From NCBI GenBank assembly GCA_025266875.1, contig JALLLT010000021.1, positions 558,001 through 622,000 on the forward strand: a stretch of DNA of 64,000 bases. The letters are read 5' to 3'. The DNA comes from Fennellomyces sp. T-0311. Its lineage: Eukaryota > Mucoromycota > Mucoromycetes > Mucorales > Lichtheimiaceae. Positions within the stretch are counted from its first letter, which is position 1. Each line of letters opens with the position of its first letter. Shown here in pieces: positions 23,805-34,895 of this stretch. The notes below the pieces were generated by a model. The model searched no databases, was not told the origin of the DNA, and worked only from the letters and a program-made list of their open reading frames with translations. Both the position numbers and the translations under genes were made by a program.

Positions 23805-24921
23805 TTATATTTTTTTGTATAATCGGATGAAGTAACGCATATTTGCAACATCCAAGGGATATCTAACATTTTCTGGATGTCTACAAGTGGCGATTAGTAT
23901 AGTCAATGTTACACTAGTCTATTACCGTACCTGTACCAACGAGCATCTTCAGAGATTAAGGGTTGCAGATCCTTTATTGCATCCAAAAGCATGTGGACCA
24001 TGTATGTCTTATTCCCTACTTTGAGATGTGAAAACGAGCCTGCGGATTCGACGACCTATTGGTCCTTTTAGCAACAAAGAACTATATATGCACTGCCATA
24101 GCTTACCAATAAATGTGCGCCCTTCTTCATATTTTTGACCAACGATTGTACTAATTCCATAGCCTGCGCTTTCTTGACAAATAACTCGTTGATTACAAAC
24201 ATAAATGTAACCAAGTCAGCATTTGCTATCCTCTCCGAACGCTGCTCATGCCTGGATGGATCCAAAATGTCGCCTTGAACGTACTCGCATGTAAGCTGGT
24301 CGGGTGTAAGTTTCCATGATTGTCGTACTGTGGCCTCGAAGGTTTGTAAAACCTCTGGCCATTCACCAATATCTTGCATGACTATTTTGATTTGTTGCCG
24401 CTCGGCCGGTGCGCGGGTCATTGCAGCTGCAAGGCTAACGAGTTCTGAGCCGCTTCCAGATCCTATTGCATAAATGCAAGTCGGCCGTGCAAGTAATTTA
24501 AGTAGCTGCTGTTGGGTGAATATCTCATAATAGCATAAAGCGCGTCCAGGGACATATGCAGCGCTGTACACCTGGAGGTTGCGTGCCTCTGCCGTAAAGA
24601 TGCCCTCGTAGTCGCGTTGCACAAATCCGGCTTTTATGCTCTGTAGCGTTTTGCCAAAATCATCTCTCAATAAAGTTTCGGAGCAGGCCTGTCTTATGAC
24701 GTTCAGTATATCTTTCTTTCAATTAGTTGACTTTCTTTTTTTTTCGCTTATGCAGATCGATTCTTACTTTGTTCTGGATTCCGACCAAGAATCTTGAGTC
24801 GCTCCTTCAACGCATCTTTGTCGTATGTCTTGGAGTTTTGTCGCGTGCTCTTTGCTGTGGGCGATTTAGATTCGGACGAAATTGAAACTTTATCGAATTT
24901 ATTGATCAGATCGCGATCCAT
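23805..24921 (-). CDS. BMT6: 25S rRNA (uridine-N3) methyltransferase, Bmt6-like
   Basis: Exons 24921-24768, 24711-24107, 24055-23931 and 23880-23805 give 319 aa. The family signature YSAAYVPGRALCYYEIF is present, followed by an SAM-binding glycine motif (IYAIGSGSGSEL) and motif-IV-like ADLVTFMFVINELF. The family C terminus is recovered only after splicing (WYR joined to HPENVRYPLDVANMRYFIRL). In yeast this family methylates a uridine of 25S rRNA at N3 in the nucleolus. The reading that stops at 24068 is an intron read-through. It converges tail-to-tail with the acidic protein gene, about 60 bp between stops. Confidence 0.88.
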
Positions 24922-25474
24922 GGCTACTGTGAGAACGAGCGAGTGGAAAGAGAAAAAGCCACACTCAGCAGAGTCCGATACATTTCCAAGAAGTATACAC
25001 GTACCTTATTAGGCAGTGTTTCCTCACATTCGCATCGAAAAAAACAATGGTTCCGGTTGTCATAGGCACGAGTACAACAACTTGACTCCTGTCCTATATT
25101 AAATCAGGATGCAAGCGTGCGTTCCAACAGTGAAAAGTATATGAAACTACGCGCTTGACGAAATCCTTCAAGCACTCGCTTCCAATAAGTCCGTGTGTTT
25201 CCTTGGATCAACAAAATTATGTCTCGCAAACACTATAACAAGTGCCATAAAACGGCCACTGTTGTACTAAGTGGTGCATGTATGCGAGACTATATGTACT
25301 GCTATGAAATAATCTCTCAAAAACTGCAGAGCCACGTAGGTAAACTCGAATTATAAGTATACTAACAACAGGTTTAGAGCCAGTACAAAACAGAAAATAA
25401 AAATCAACTGCAAAGTGCAGTCGGATTCGAACTTTTTGCTTTCCACACATCTTTTCCAATCTTTTCTCTAGCAA
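24922..25474. other. Intergenic region
   Basis: Divergent region between Bmt6 (-) and the first finger paralogue (+). No supported feature. A B-box-like GGATTCGAAC at about 25425 lacks an A box or acceptor stem, so it is not called a tRNA. Confidence 0.4.
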
Positions 25475-26227
25475 ATGGACAGCAACACAACATATAACCT
25501 GCAAAACTATCCCGGAGTGCTTCAAATCGGTCAAGTCGAGAGGTTCCGCTTCTGTTCACGGAACGACCTAAGCACTATCCTTATCTTTGCCTTTGACGAT
25601 GCTGATATTGATCCAAAAAGCGCTAGCGTGGCGTTCAATAAGCAATTTTTCAAGTCATCATTGCAAGCGTTCCGAAAGAAACAAGATCATGGTAGTACAC
25701 CGGTCGTAATCGAAGCATACTTCTCAAATGTCGTCGAGTGCAACAAGTTACTTGCGGAACACGAAATATACATGAATAACGAAGATCACATCCCGGTCAA
25801 AGCGAAGGTGTATGCGCCCGTTTCTATAAATCCACCAAGATACATTGCCTACGCTATCTACGATCTGCCGCTAGACGCTGGTTTTAAGACACATAAAGAT
25901 ATTAAAGACGCAATCATCGACCACATCATCTTTAGGAATGGTATACAGCAAGTTACAAAAGATAGGATCGAAAGATTCGTCATTATTGATACTTTACTAG
26001 AGAACGACTTCGGGACTAAAATGCCAAAATCTGCTTTTTACAACCACAATGGAAGAGCATGTGTAGTACTTAATGGATCAGCCGATGTTCACCTCCCAGA
26101 TCAGGACTTCAGTTTGTTTGTCAGCTCCAGATGGCACAACGTCAACCGTTTATCCACGCATTACCTGTATTGCCAAAACTGTAGGAGTTTTGACTTTCAT
26201 GAAACAAAGAGGTGTCCTTATTGTTGA
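25475..26227 (+). CDS. Unrecognised protein with C-terminal C/C/H/C(CC) finger, paralogue 1
   Basis: 250 aa, no intron, AT-rich coding sequence unlike the conserved genes nearby. The C terminus CQNCRSFDFHETKRCPYC has the spacing C-x2-C-x5-H-x4-C-x2-C, a variant zinc-knuckle. Upstream are beta-rich segments (VVIEAYFSNVVE, YIAYAIYDLPLD) and a helix (KDIKDAIIDHI), loosely like the nucleic-acid-binding part of retroelement gag/ORF1 proteins; that is only a resemblance. It aligns along its whole length with the next gene (shared YPGV, LPLD, KDAII, ID/VDxLL, YN-G and the finger). Function unknown. It could be a domesticated element gene or a fast-evolving lineage-specific family. Confidence 0.6.
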   Translation: MDSNTTYNLQNYPGVLQIGQVERFRFCSRNDLSTILIFAFDDADIDPKSASVAFNKQFFKSSLQAFRKKQDHGSTPVVIEAYFSNVVECNKLLAEHEIYMNNEDHIPVKAKVYAPVSINPPRYIAYAIYDLPLDAGFKTHKDIKDAIIDHIIFRNGIQQVTKDRIERFVIIDTLLENDFGTKMPKSAFYNHNGRACVVLNGSADVHLPDQDFSLFVSSRWHNVNRLSTHYLYCQNCRSFDFHETKRCPYC

Positions 26228-26789
26228 AGTCGAGAATGAACAAGTTCGCTTTGTAAATAAATACTTTTTTTATCAAATTTTATCATTGATTTTTATGAGC
26301 ATATTGACTTTGAGAGGATAATCCTCCACATGTATACTTTGGGGAGCGACATAAGACTTGCAGTCGTATGCAAAGCATTAAATGTTTCTTTGGTAACTTC
26401 TGCCAACTTTTTTTTATGTATTACGAGACTAACGAACTGACCACACACAATAGCCTTCCATATATAAACGTCAAAAGACTCAACAATTATTTCAACTGTG
26501 TGATGGCAAAAGTATATTTTGCTACATAATTTCAGAAAGGTAAAAAAGTTATTTCTACGTTGAGTGGAATCAGGCAGATATGTGCTACATATACATAAAA
26601 AGAAACATTCCTACCATGTTGCCAATAGGAGCTATCGTTGCAGACAAGAAGCAGAATATAATGATGGGTTTCGTAAGTACGTAATAGGAAACTGATGTTG
26701 CCAGAGCAGAACAGATGAAAGATGTTCAGTTATATAAAGGGGTGCACGAATTATGTTTCTTTTTTATTTCTACTACCTTTGTTAGCTCA
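26228..26789. other. Intergenic spacer between tandem paralogues
   Basis: 562 bp of AT-rich sequence. No gene, and no direct repeat matching the flanks that I could pick out by eye. A TTTGTTAG acceptor-like site just before 26790 could end a leader intron. Confidence 0.4.
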
Positions 26790-27584
26790 ATGTCAATCGT
26801 GAAAGTATACCCTGGTGTAACGGAAGTTGGTGCGATGTATGACCATCGTCGTACTTCAAGCCCAAACCCTTCCCACTTGCTTTTCTTCGCGGTTGAAGAT
26901 ACCGACAAAACCCCCGCAGAGATCGTCGATATATTTACTGACTGTTCCAAAAATTCTTCGGTGGAGGGCTTTCGAAATGTTCAATACCCTATATCATCTG
27001 GGGAGCGCTTTACAATGGAGGTGTATTTTAGGAATCTCGTCGAACGCAGTTATGTTCTCAGAAATGCGCAGGAGAATAGCAACAGAGTTACGCTAACAGG
27101 AACAAGAAACCAAGTCTGTGCAGAACTATATCTACCCGTCCCCAAGGAACCCTTATACAGGGTCTATTGTCTTCATGGACTGCCACTAGATTCACCACAA
27201 AGCGCTTACAGAATCGTCAAGGATGCCATCATCAAATGGATTAAAAACCACATCAAGGTCAACGGAGGTACTCGGGAGAAACCCAGGGATTATCTAGTGG
27301 ACATTTTATTGGGCTCAGATGGTCATCGGTTAATGCATTCAGCAGATGAAGAGTCTTACTACAACGGAACGATGTGCATCATCTTGAAGAATACGAGTGT
27401 TATCCGTGACGATTCGGAAAACAACAGAAAATTACATCTGTACAGTGGCGAGTATCTACTCACAGCATCCAATTATCATTATCTATACTGCCGCCACTGT
27501 TATCGTATCGATGTGCATGGTGCAACAGATTGTCCGGAATATATCAAGAGCTTCGCAGAAGTTATAAAAGATAACGTAAGTTAA
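26790..27584 (+). CDS. Unrecognised protein with C-terminal C/C/H/C finger, paralogue 2
   Basis: 264 aa from the Met that aligns with the paralogue's N terminus (YPGV at residues 7-10). An upstream in-frame Met at 26715 would add 25 hydrophobic residues. Conserved with paralogue 1: LPLDS, VKDAIIKW, LVDILLG, YYNGTMCI and the finger YCRHCYRIDVHGATDC (C-x2-C-x5-H-x4-C), here lacking the last two Cys of paralogue 1. The last codons read AAC GTA AGT TAA, so a GTAAGT donor sits at the stop; a short extra 3' exon is possible. Divergence between the copies is high, so the duplication is old or selection is relaxed. Function unknown. Confidence 0.58.
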   Translation: MSIVKVYPGVTEVGAMYDHRRTSSPNPSHLLFFAVEDTDKTPAEIVDIFTDCSKNSSVEGFRNVQYPISSGERFTMEVYFRNLVERSYVLRNAQENSNRVTLTGTRNQVCAELYLPVPKEPLYRVYCLHGLPLDSPQSAYRIVKDAIIKWIKNHIKVNGGTREKPRDYLVDILLGSDGHRLMHSADEESYYNGTMCIILKNTSVIRDDSENNRKLHLYSGEYLLTASNYHYLYCRHCYRIDVHGATDCPEYIKSFAEVIKDNVS

Positions 27585-29238
27585 AAGCGTCAGATTTCCC
27601 TTGTATATAAATATACAACAACATACCAAACAGGCCGTAATCGCACAAATGCACAAATAAAGCCACTTTTCCCAGACACTCTTCGTATGTTCTTACTAAA
27701 TCTGAAACCATGTTACTTATATCATAAGCAAAGAAAAGAAGTGAGCATCGTATACTGCAATTTCGCTCTAGATACCATAGAAAGGTACCCGTAATATAGG
27801 GGGACATAATATAAAGTGTAAGTGATAATGGTCTCCAGACAGAAGGACTGATACAGGAATATGCTTATATGAAACATTTGCGAAATTTGTACGTACCAAT
27901 TAGAAAAGAAAAATACGTAAGCCGCAATCTCTTACTTTCTCTTCCGAAGGTATGACTGCTGTAGGTCTAAATCATTCCTCACTCAAAATATCGCTATGTT
28001 TGAAAATGGTTGAAAACGGGAGTGTACACCTATTATCCAAATAGTACAATTGGCAACACATAGAATAGGAAGACTCTCGTTCTCATATAGAAGACCGAAA
28101 GGTATCACATTTGATGATCAAACGATTGCCTTAACGCTAACATATCTTACATAAACGAAAATGTGGTATCTACAGCCCATGCCAAAGAACCTTCAAGATT
28201 ATACCAAGATCCAAATCAGACAGCCAAGAAACGGACGAAAAAAGGGGACACTCGCTTCGTTGAATTGGCAGAAGAAGGAGAGGATCAATTCTTGAGGATA
28301 GACTGCATACAAACTGGTAGAACACATATGATAAGCAGGCAACATACACACATCAATTATACAAGCTCATAAACACGAGCGAGTAATTTGTAACTGGAAA
28401 GGCGCATAGGTCTATATATAATATTGGAAGTTGGAAAGTATATTTCAATGTTTGCGAGGATGGTGAACGATTTACAGTATGTGATACTCATTGTATGAAA
28501 AAAATGTGTGAGCAGTGGTTATCTGTATACGCTCGTCGTGATTTACTAATATTCACCTGAATCTACCAGTGTAGGAAATAAAGCAAGGTGCAACACGTTA
28601 GTACGAGACTTCCTTCTGAATGAAAGCAACGACGAATACATGAGGAAATAATAGCCAGACTCAATTACACAAAGGAGAAGGAATTAATCAAGAGAAACTG
28701 AATAATCTGCTGCCCAACAAACACTTAGGGCATCAGACCGCTTGCAATCAAGCTTATAAGACAAACGAAGCAAAAGACGTGCAGGTGTTGTAAATTGCCG
28801 TTGATTTGGAAAACTTGCTGACGCGGATGGTATGAGAGCGTATCTGGACCGTCTCCACATCCACTTACCATCCTACCGGCCTGAGCAACGATTGGAATCG
28901 ACATACTATGTTTGCAACGGATACACATGCGTGCCGCTGAAGTAGCAAATGTGTAAAAGTGCTCGTTCCATTCTCTTCAAAGAGTCAAGACAGCGAAATT
29001 GCCGAAATATTTTGCAAGCTTCATGAACCAAGCCAAGGAAAAGAAAGACGAGTCATATTATTACAAGGCACCTCAGAAAAATAAAATTCGGCCATTAAAA
29101 AATTCAATTTGAATTTTTCCTGAATGTTGACTTGAATACAGGAGTAATAGCTAACGGGATCCATTATATACATATTGCTTTTGCTCATAACCATTGGCAT
29201 TGCCATCTTTAGTAAAGCATATTCATCGCATTGCACAT
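27585..29238. other. AT-rich intergenic stretch (1.65 kb)
   Basis: Only short, AT-driven open frames on both strands, none with a recognisable domain. A frame at 28163-28372 (+) is basic (KKRTKKGD) but has no support. I see nothing annotatable here. Confidence 0.4.
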
Positions 29239-29570
29239 TCAGTTTTGTTTAGCAGTGGCTTTCTTGGAGCGTTTGTTTGGTGCTGGTACTTCTTCTGCCG
29301 TTGCCATCCTCGCCATTTTGACCGCCTTCACGGGTCGACCACGCTTTTTTTTCTGTACGTTTCCTATAAAACAGCAGTGTAAAGATGATATTCATTTGTA
29401 GTTACTTGCAATACATACCTGTTGCTGTCTTGCCTTGCTCTTGTCGTTGGCAACTGGTTCCAATTCTTGATGCTCGTTTCGAGGTTTCGTGCGTCTGACC
29501 AAAGGTTCGTCCTCATCGTCACTGGACAGCATAGCTTCGAAGTCGCGAGCGTCCACGCCCAGCTCATGTA
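29239..29570 (-). pseudogene. AT-hook protein gene remnant, 5' end cut by a MITE
   Basis: Minus-strand coding-like sequence begins right at the MITE edge (HELGVDARDFEAMLSSDDED) and continues through an acidic, then charged region to an intron near 29360-29405. It ends with KKKRGRPVKAVK, an AT-hook-like basic GRP motif, and a Lys-rich tail with stop at 29239-29241. The intron junction is uncertain: donor AGTAACT or CAGGTATGT, acceptor TTTATAG. If translation starts at the internal Met the product is about 80 aa. Because the reading frame enters the MITE sequence, the original 5' part seems lost or displaced. It could also be a short functional gene that uses the internal ATG. Confidence 0.4.
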
Positions 29571-29742
29571 CAGTGGCCGCTTTATATAGCGATATTTTGT
29601 ATAACGATAATTCGATATAACGATACAATTCTCGACGCACCAAAACGGTAATCAATGCCAAATCCCATTTTATATAACGATATTCCGATATAACGATAAA
29701 GTTTGGGCTACACCATCGTATCGTTATATAAAGCGACCACTG
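29571..29742. mobile_element. 172-bp MITE, pogo/Tigger (Tc1-mariner) type
   Basis: The element has terminal inverted repeats: left CAGTGGCCGCTTTATATAGC and, reading the other strand inward from 29742, CAGTGGTCGCTTTATATAAC. They differ at two positions over the first 20 and both continue with GATA. TIRs starting CAGT and TATAACGA-rich ends are typical of pogo/Tigger elements; the left flank is TA, the usual target site, while the right flank is TG, so the duplication has decayed or the edge is off. Internal CGATATAACGATA motifs recur. There is no transposase inside, so it would need one in trans. Confidence 0.7.
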
Positions 29743-30665
29743 TGCTGCATCATTATACGTTTGCTGGTCGATTACATTGTATGTGCCTTGACTGCGAAAT
29801 GAACGACATTTTCGTAGTAACTGTTTACAAAACTCCTAACTCGAGCTCTACCGCATTACAAAAATCAATGGCCCTAATCCGTATATGACAGAATCTGGAG
29901 CATCAAAGTACGTTGTTGTGGACATAAACGACATAGCTGGCTTTGCTGGACGTGCACAAGGATCGGATACAAGACAATACGTGTACTGGGTGCGTAAGAA
30001 TAGTTCACCAAATGAAGATCTGCCTATAGATTATAAATTGCAGTATATACGATAAAGCTAAAGTATCTAGTCTTTTATCTCTGAATATTTTGGGAATATT
30101 TTTTGAACGTCTGAATATTCTTTGAATTTTTTTTTTTGAACGACTGAATTTGCCACTGAATATTTTACGAATGTCTGAACGTTTTCTGATTTTTTTTCCT
30201 GAGGTGAGGTACTTGCAAAAGAATACTAAATGAGCTACACTCAACGCTGGGATGTGTTATCCTGTTCTATAAGAGCAGACCTAATATCTGCCAGAAATAA
30301 ATAGCAACTTTTGAATTAGGAAGCAGCCTGAATATTCAATGAAGCAACGTTAATCCATTGATATGAAATATGTATACATACATTGAAATGTATATATGAT
30401 AGAAGAATATCTGAAAGCTGGTATCCTTTTTATTAGATGCAACTTTGAGTTTGCCTTGAAAAGGTAGTTAAAGGCCATGAAATAGAGTATTTGTATCAAA
30501 GGATATATGTATATATTCAGAACTATAAGTACAGCCATCATGGAGGAGGATCAAATTTATGTATATGACTATGAAGTATAATAAGCATCGCACATATCCG
30601 CAATTGGCAAGCAAGCCAAGTATTTACACCAGGAGCAGATCTACTGAACGATTTAGTATTTTGCG
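29743..30665. other. AT-rich intergenic stretch
   Basis: No gene supported. Contains the degenerate repeat described separately at about 30068-30190. A fragment at 29885-29990 (+) reads NVVDINDIAGFAGRAQ-like residues but has no start or continuation that I can defend. Confidence 0.35.
30068..30190. repeat. Degenerate tandem repeat, TCTGAATATT-type units
   Basis: Four to five imperfect copies of a unit like TGAATATTTTxxGAACGTC (TCTGAATATTTTGGGAATATT, GAACGTCTGAATATTC, GAACGACTGAATTTGCC, ACTGAATATTTTACGAATG, GTCTGAACG). Spacing is 25-35 bp and irregular. It looks like an eroded minisatellite. Confidence 0.45.
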
Positions 30666-32140
30666 TTAGACGACACGCTTCTTTCGACTAACCTCTTCAG
30701 ATTCCTTGCCACTGTAGAAAACATGAATCATTCCATAAAACATGCCCACTAGACCGCCCAAAAGTATAAGTCGAATAACCCATAAGGAGATCTTGGCCGT
30801 TCTGTTCGCTGTAGGAATCGGAAAGAATATGATGCCCGAAAAGAGTCCAGCAACGAACCCACCGATATGGGCAAACTAAAAGAGACATTAGCATAACTGT
30901 GGTCTTCTTGAGTACTATGTATAGGTGCTTTTTACTAACGTTATCTACGCCTGGCAATAATCCATAGACAAAACAGAACACTATTAGTGATGTAAAAGTC
31001 AGTGACTGTAGCGCCATTATTATAACCACTGAAGTCTTGTCAGAGGCAGCAATAGAAACTGTAATACTCACGAATGAGGAACACGAGCTTGGTAAACTCC
31101 CACCAAGGATTCAACGTGGTGCGCCACTGGGTGAACAGATCAATGAACAGCAGAGCTACGATACCGAACAAAGCACCAGAACAACCCACGGATGCGTTGC
31201 CTACGGGGGAAAACACGCCACCAAAGATGAATCCAAAAGCGCCCGAAGCTAGCCAGACAATGGCGTATCGAATAGGGTTCATAAACCGTTCCATGCTTGC
31301 ACCAAGAGACATGTGGAGGAACATATTGAAGAGCCAATGAATGACGCCAGCATGGAGAAAGATGGCGGTGATAAAGCGATACCATTGATCTGGTACGGCT
31401 GGATCAGCAAAAGAGGAGATACCACACACTTCTTGCAATGTGCAAGGGTCGCCCATGATCGTCACATTTGTCTGCACAGGTCTCAGAGTGGGGGCAGTAG
31501 CGCCAGTTTGACCAACATCGGTCATATTCGGACATTGGTAATCGCCTGTGGGAGGGTAGCGTTCTGTGAGACGCATGCACGGGACATAGCGAGCGCCGAC
31601 CTGGATAAGAGTATTTGCAGAAGGGCCGATCATGATATTGAAGGGAGACATTTCAATGACATTGCCGGTGAGCTGATAGTTCCGTACTAGCTCATAGACG
31701 ATCAATCCAAGCATAGCAGCTGCCGAGAGATAAGTGAATATAGGCGACCATGATCTTCGATTCCAGAACCGATCAGGCTTGGCATTGCCCATCACAGGGA
31801 CGGTTTGATGTGGCGGGGGATAGTAGTTGTTGTAACCATAGGGTTGCTGTGCGGAATAAGATTCATATCCGTTGTAATATTGTTGCGGTGGCGGATATTG
31901 CGGCGGTGGATACTGCTGCTGCTGCTGCTGCTGCTGTGGCGGTGGAGACATATTACGCGATTCATGGCTGACGAGGTTGTCACGCGATTGTGACGCTGGA
32001 GATCCATGAACTGGTGGCGTCGGTGCTTCATTGCTGAAATGAACGGATCGTTGAGGTTCTGTTGTTCCAGACGATTCGCCGGCTGGCTGGTCGCCCAAAA
32101 GCTTTGCGTCTGAAGCGGGTGGATCGGCTTTGGAGAACAT
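30666..32140 (-). CDS. Rhomboid-family intramembrane serine protease
   Basis: Exons 32140-31072, 31028-30940 and 30875-30666 give 455 aa. The N-terminal 130 residues are cytosolic and low complexity (Q8, PPPQYPPPQ). The rhomboid core follows: first helix near 155-175, a lumenal Cys-containing loop, WYRFITAIFLHAGVIHWLFN (the conserved HxxxxHxxxN region), GCSGALFG with the catalytic Ser, and GLLPGVDNFAHIGGF with the catalytic His. The dyad is complete, so the protein should be active, cleaving membrane-protein helices in the Golgi or plasma membrane. The start at 32140 is the first true ATG. The basic tail SRKKRVV may direct sorting. Confidence 0.92.
31911..31936. repeat. (CTG)8 / polyglutamine-coding microsatellite
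   Basis: Eight CTG triplets on the + strand encode eight Gln in the N-terminal tail of the rhomboid protease. Length variation between strains would change only the disordered tail. Confidence 0.7.
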
Positions 32141-33402
32141 GTAGTATATGGAGGAAAGAAAGGTAAAAAAGGGCTTATCCCGCCGAAAAAGAAGGTAAAG
32201 AAAAGGAGGAGGGATATTTTTAGGCACTCGTTGCTTCCGAACATGTCAAAAAGATAGTGGCGGAGACGAAGCGCAATGGATGTGTCCATCCGCATGTGGT
32301 ATCGCTCCGGATCATGATATGCGACTACGAATTCTATACGAGATCAGCCGGCTTGTGGCCCATCGCCACCATAGCCTGGTTTTGCCATTATTCCGCTTTC
32401 CCAGCCAAGACATCACACAGCGGGCGTATCCGAACGTCCGATGGTTGCGCTTGTTGCCATTTATACCCATCACTTGAGCCGTCCACGTGCCGCTGTAACC
32501 ATGGTAAGCTTCACATTTTGCTAAATCCTGCTCTAAGAAAAGATTTGGAACCTGCACAGCCCCGCACCGGAGTCTATTCTTGCATCGCTAAAAGTTTATG
32601 TTGGTTACGCGCTATATGTCTTGGCGGAAACACGGAAGCGGAAAACCGCGGTACCATCACCAGCCTCTTCTGCATGCTTATATAGCAGGTGTCATCATTC
32701 CAGCCTTATGTCACCATCTCCAAAACTTAATAGAGTCGCACGAATGGCTGTTGCCATCCCAACAGATGGATCGGAAAAGTAGATAGGGTGAGAGGCGTCA
32801 TTGTTACTGCCCATAGCACTTTCGGGATATGCCTGCTGTCACTTGCAATGCATTCATTGTTGAGAGCATGTCTCTCTATATTCCATCGAGCAGTCGGCCC
32901 CATGCAATCCGGATATCTATTCGATGACCATCCACTCCATACGCTGTAGTTGTATCCTAGACGCCCGCATCCGCACGTAGTTTGGACTCTACAGCGTAGG
33001 GGTCCTTCGGTATAGCCCGCTGGCCATGTTGGCTGGATGCAGTGCACCGAATACTACTGACAACAAGCTGAATCTGAAGTCATTTAAACATGTTGCTTTG
33101 AAATGAAAAAAGGCCAGGGATTCAAGCAGAAGACAAAGGCTTGCAGAACACGCACGCGCGCCGCGACTGTACACAAACAAAATTCAAACTCATTCTTCGT
33201 TTTGCTTTTCAGTCCTGTTGTCTTCTTCTTGAAGAGCAGAAAAAAAAGCTGATTGTAAATACGAGGTAAGGCGGACTGACACGCGATCTGTTCGTGGATT
33301 CAGTGTGGTTGCTTGCGGAGGTATTGATTGCTTTGTCAGAATCACTGCATTGTATAATATTTCTTTTTTCATCCAACAACAAAACAAGTCTTTTCAAAAG
33401 TT
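32141..33402. other. Divergent intergenic region (1.26 kb)
   Basis: Lies between the rhomboid gene (-) and the BTB gene (+). Only short frames without domains; I see no gene. The final 200 bp before 33403 contains CT-rich leader-like sequence (gtcttcttcttgaag). Confidence 0.4.
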
Positions 33403-34687
33403 ATGGTTCAAGATATCTCAGCACCCGTAATCACCACCAGAGAACCCTACAAGACAGTCTACATGAACGGTGTCAATGGAAACACTGGATCGCCCACCAC
33501 CGGCGGCCATCACGGCTTAATCAACACCAATACCGAATCTTCACCAGCAATGCATCACCTGCCTATCGCTATACCTATGCCGATGCCAATGCTCGCGCCA
33601 ATGGCGCATCATCACCCTCACCACCATCCCCATCACCCGCATCAGCAGCCTCCTCCACCTCAGCAAGCGTTCTTTCCATCCATGGGCCCGCCTGCTGTTG
33701 TAACCGGGCCGCCACAACCTCAGCAGCAACAGCCATCGATGTACAGCAGCACAGATCAAAGCTACTGCGACTATCTATATCATGTGGGATTCTTGCAAGG
33801 TAAAAGAAAGTCAAGTAAAGGGAGGAAGGTGGCGGAAACAAGCTTCCAGCGACTTACCATCCACTGCAGGACTCTTTTCGGACATCACGGTCAACGTTCC
33901 TGCGCTGCAAAAGTCGTACGCGCTACATTCGCTGATGCTATCACGATCATCCATGCTATACCGACAGTTGCTGGGGTTGGTCCATCAGCACCCACCAGTG
34001 ATTGAATTGGATATAGCTGCGTCACCTGAAACCATACACACGGTTCTGGGCCACCTGTACCGCCCACTGACTCAACACGATTTGTTCTTTATTGTCAACG
34101 AGAAACCGCCGCAGATGTGCTTTGAGCTGCTGGATGCGGCGCACGAGTTGGAGCTCGATTCATTACAAAACCAGATCATCCACATACTTCCTCGCAGCTT
34201 CAACCAAAACACGATACTTTACTGGATCTCGACGCTTCTGTCGCAGCAGCAGCGACGGCCATGGTCGGATCTGGTCGACCAACAGATTGTGCATTATCTC
34301 ACGTCGGGATTGCCGCGACAGCTCGAAGGCTCGCCCACGTCGACATGCGACCACAGCGAAGAGGAGGACGAAGTCAAGTTCGGCACGTGCGTGAAACTCC
34401 CCGACCCCACGGACGGATGGCACGACACGTTGGATGACTGGGCGCGACTGTATGCGGAATTGCCATTGGAGTACCTGAAGCGGTGTCTGGAGCACAAGGA
34501 GCTGATGGTCAAGGATTCGGTAGAGCGGTACAAGTTTGCTAAGCGGGTGCTTCATTTCCGGGAGAAGATGGGCAAACGCGGACTGGCGGTGATGCTGCAG
34601 TTCAGCAGCAGCGACTCTAACACGGGAATCCTCATCGTCAAGAAGCAGGCATCCAAGTTTGGTCGATGGAGGCCCACCGCCGTTTAA
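33403..34687 (+). CDS. BTB/POZ-domain protein with His/Pro/Gln-rich N terminus
   Basis: Exons 33403-33799 and 33870-34687 give 404 aa. Residues 1-120 contain Met-Pro repeats and His/Pro clusters (HHPHHHPHHPHQ) and are disordered. The join gives FLQGLFSDITVNVP, the start of a BTB fold, followed by SYALHSLMLSRSSMLYRQLL and a helical BACK-like continuation (MCFELLDAAHELELDSLQNQ). BTB proteins are often Cullin-3 substrate adaptors; no Kelch or MATH domain follows, so the substrate-binding part is not identified. The C terminus is basic. Confidence 0.82.
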
Positions 34688-34689
34688 TG

Positions 34690-34708
34690 ATCTCTCTCTC
34701 TCTCTCTT
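34690..34708. repeat. (CT)n microsatellite in 3' region
   Basis: A TCTCTCTCTCTCTCTC run directly after the BTB stop codon. Confidence 0.5.
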
Positions 34709-34895
34709 TTAATAACATTACGCACCCCCCACACATATTCTCAGCAACGCATCGTCATTGACACACACTCCCTCGCCCCGCACTCCCCGTCTTCGCTTTC
34801 AAATATACACAACTGGCATATTATTTCTTCTAACCGGACGCGCAGAGTTGGGATGGTGTAGTTGACGAGGGGATGGTAAATTATCATGCATGAAA

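Noticed and set aside
24068..24106. Stop at 24068 as the end of the Bmt6-like gene
   Set aside because: GTAAGC donor at 24106 and two further exons restore the family C terminus.
25420..25440. B-box-like GGATTCGAAC suggesting a tRNA
   Set aside because: No A box at the right distance and no acceptor-stem pairing.
30005..30244. 79-codon minus-strand basic frame
   Set aside because: Translation of the degenerate TCTGAATATT repeat.
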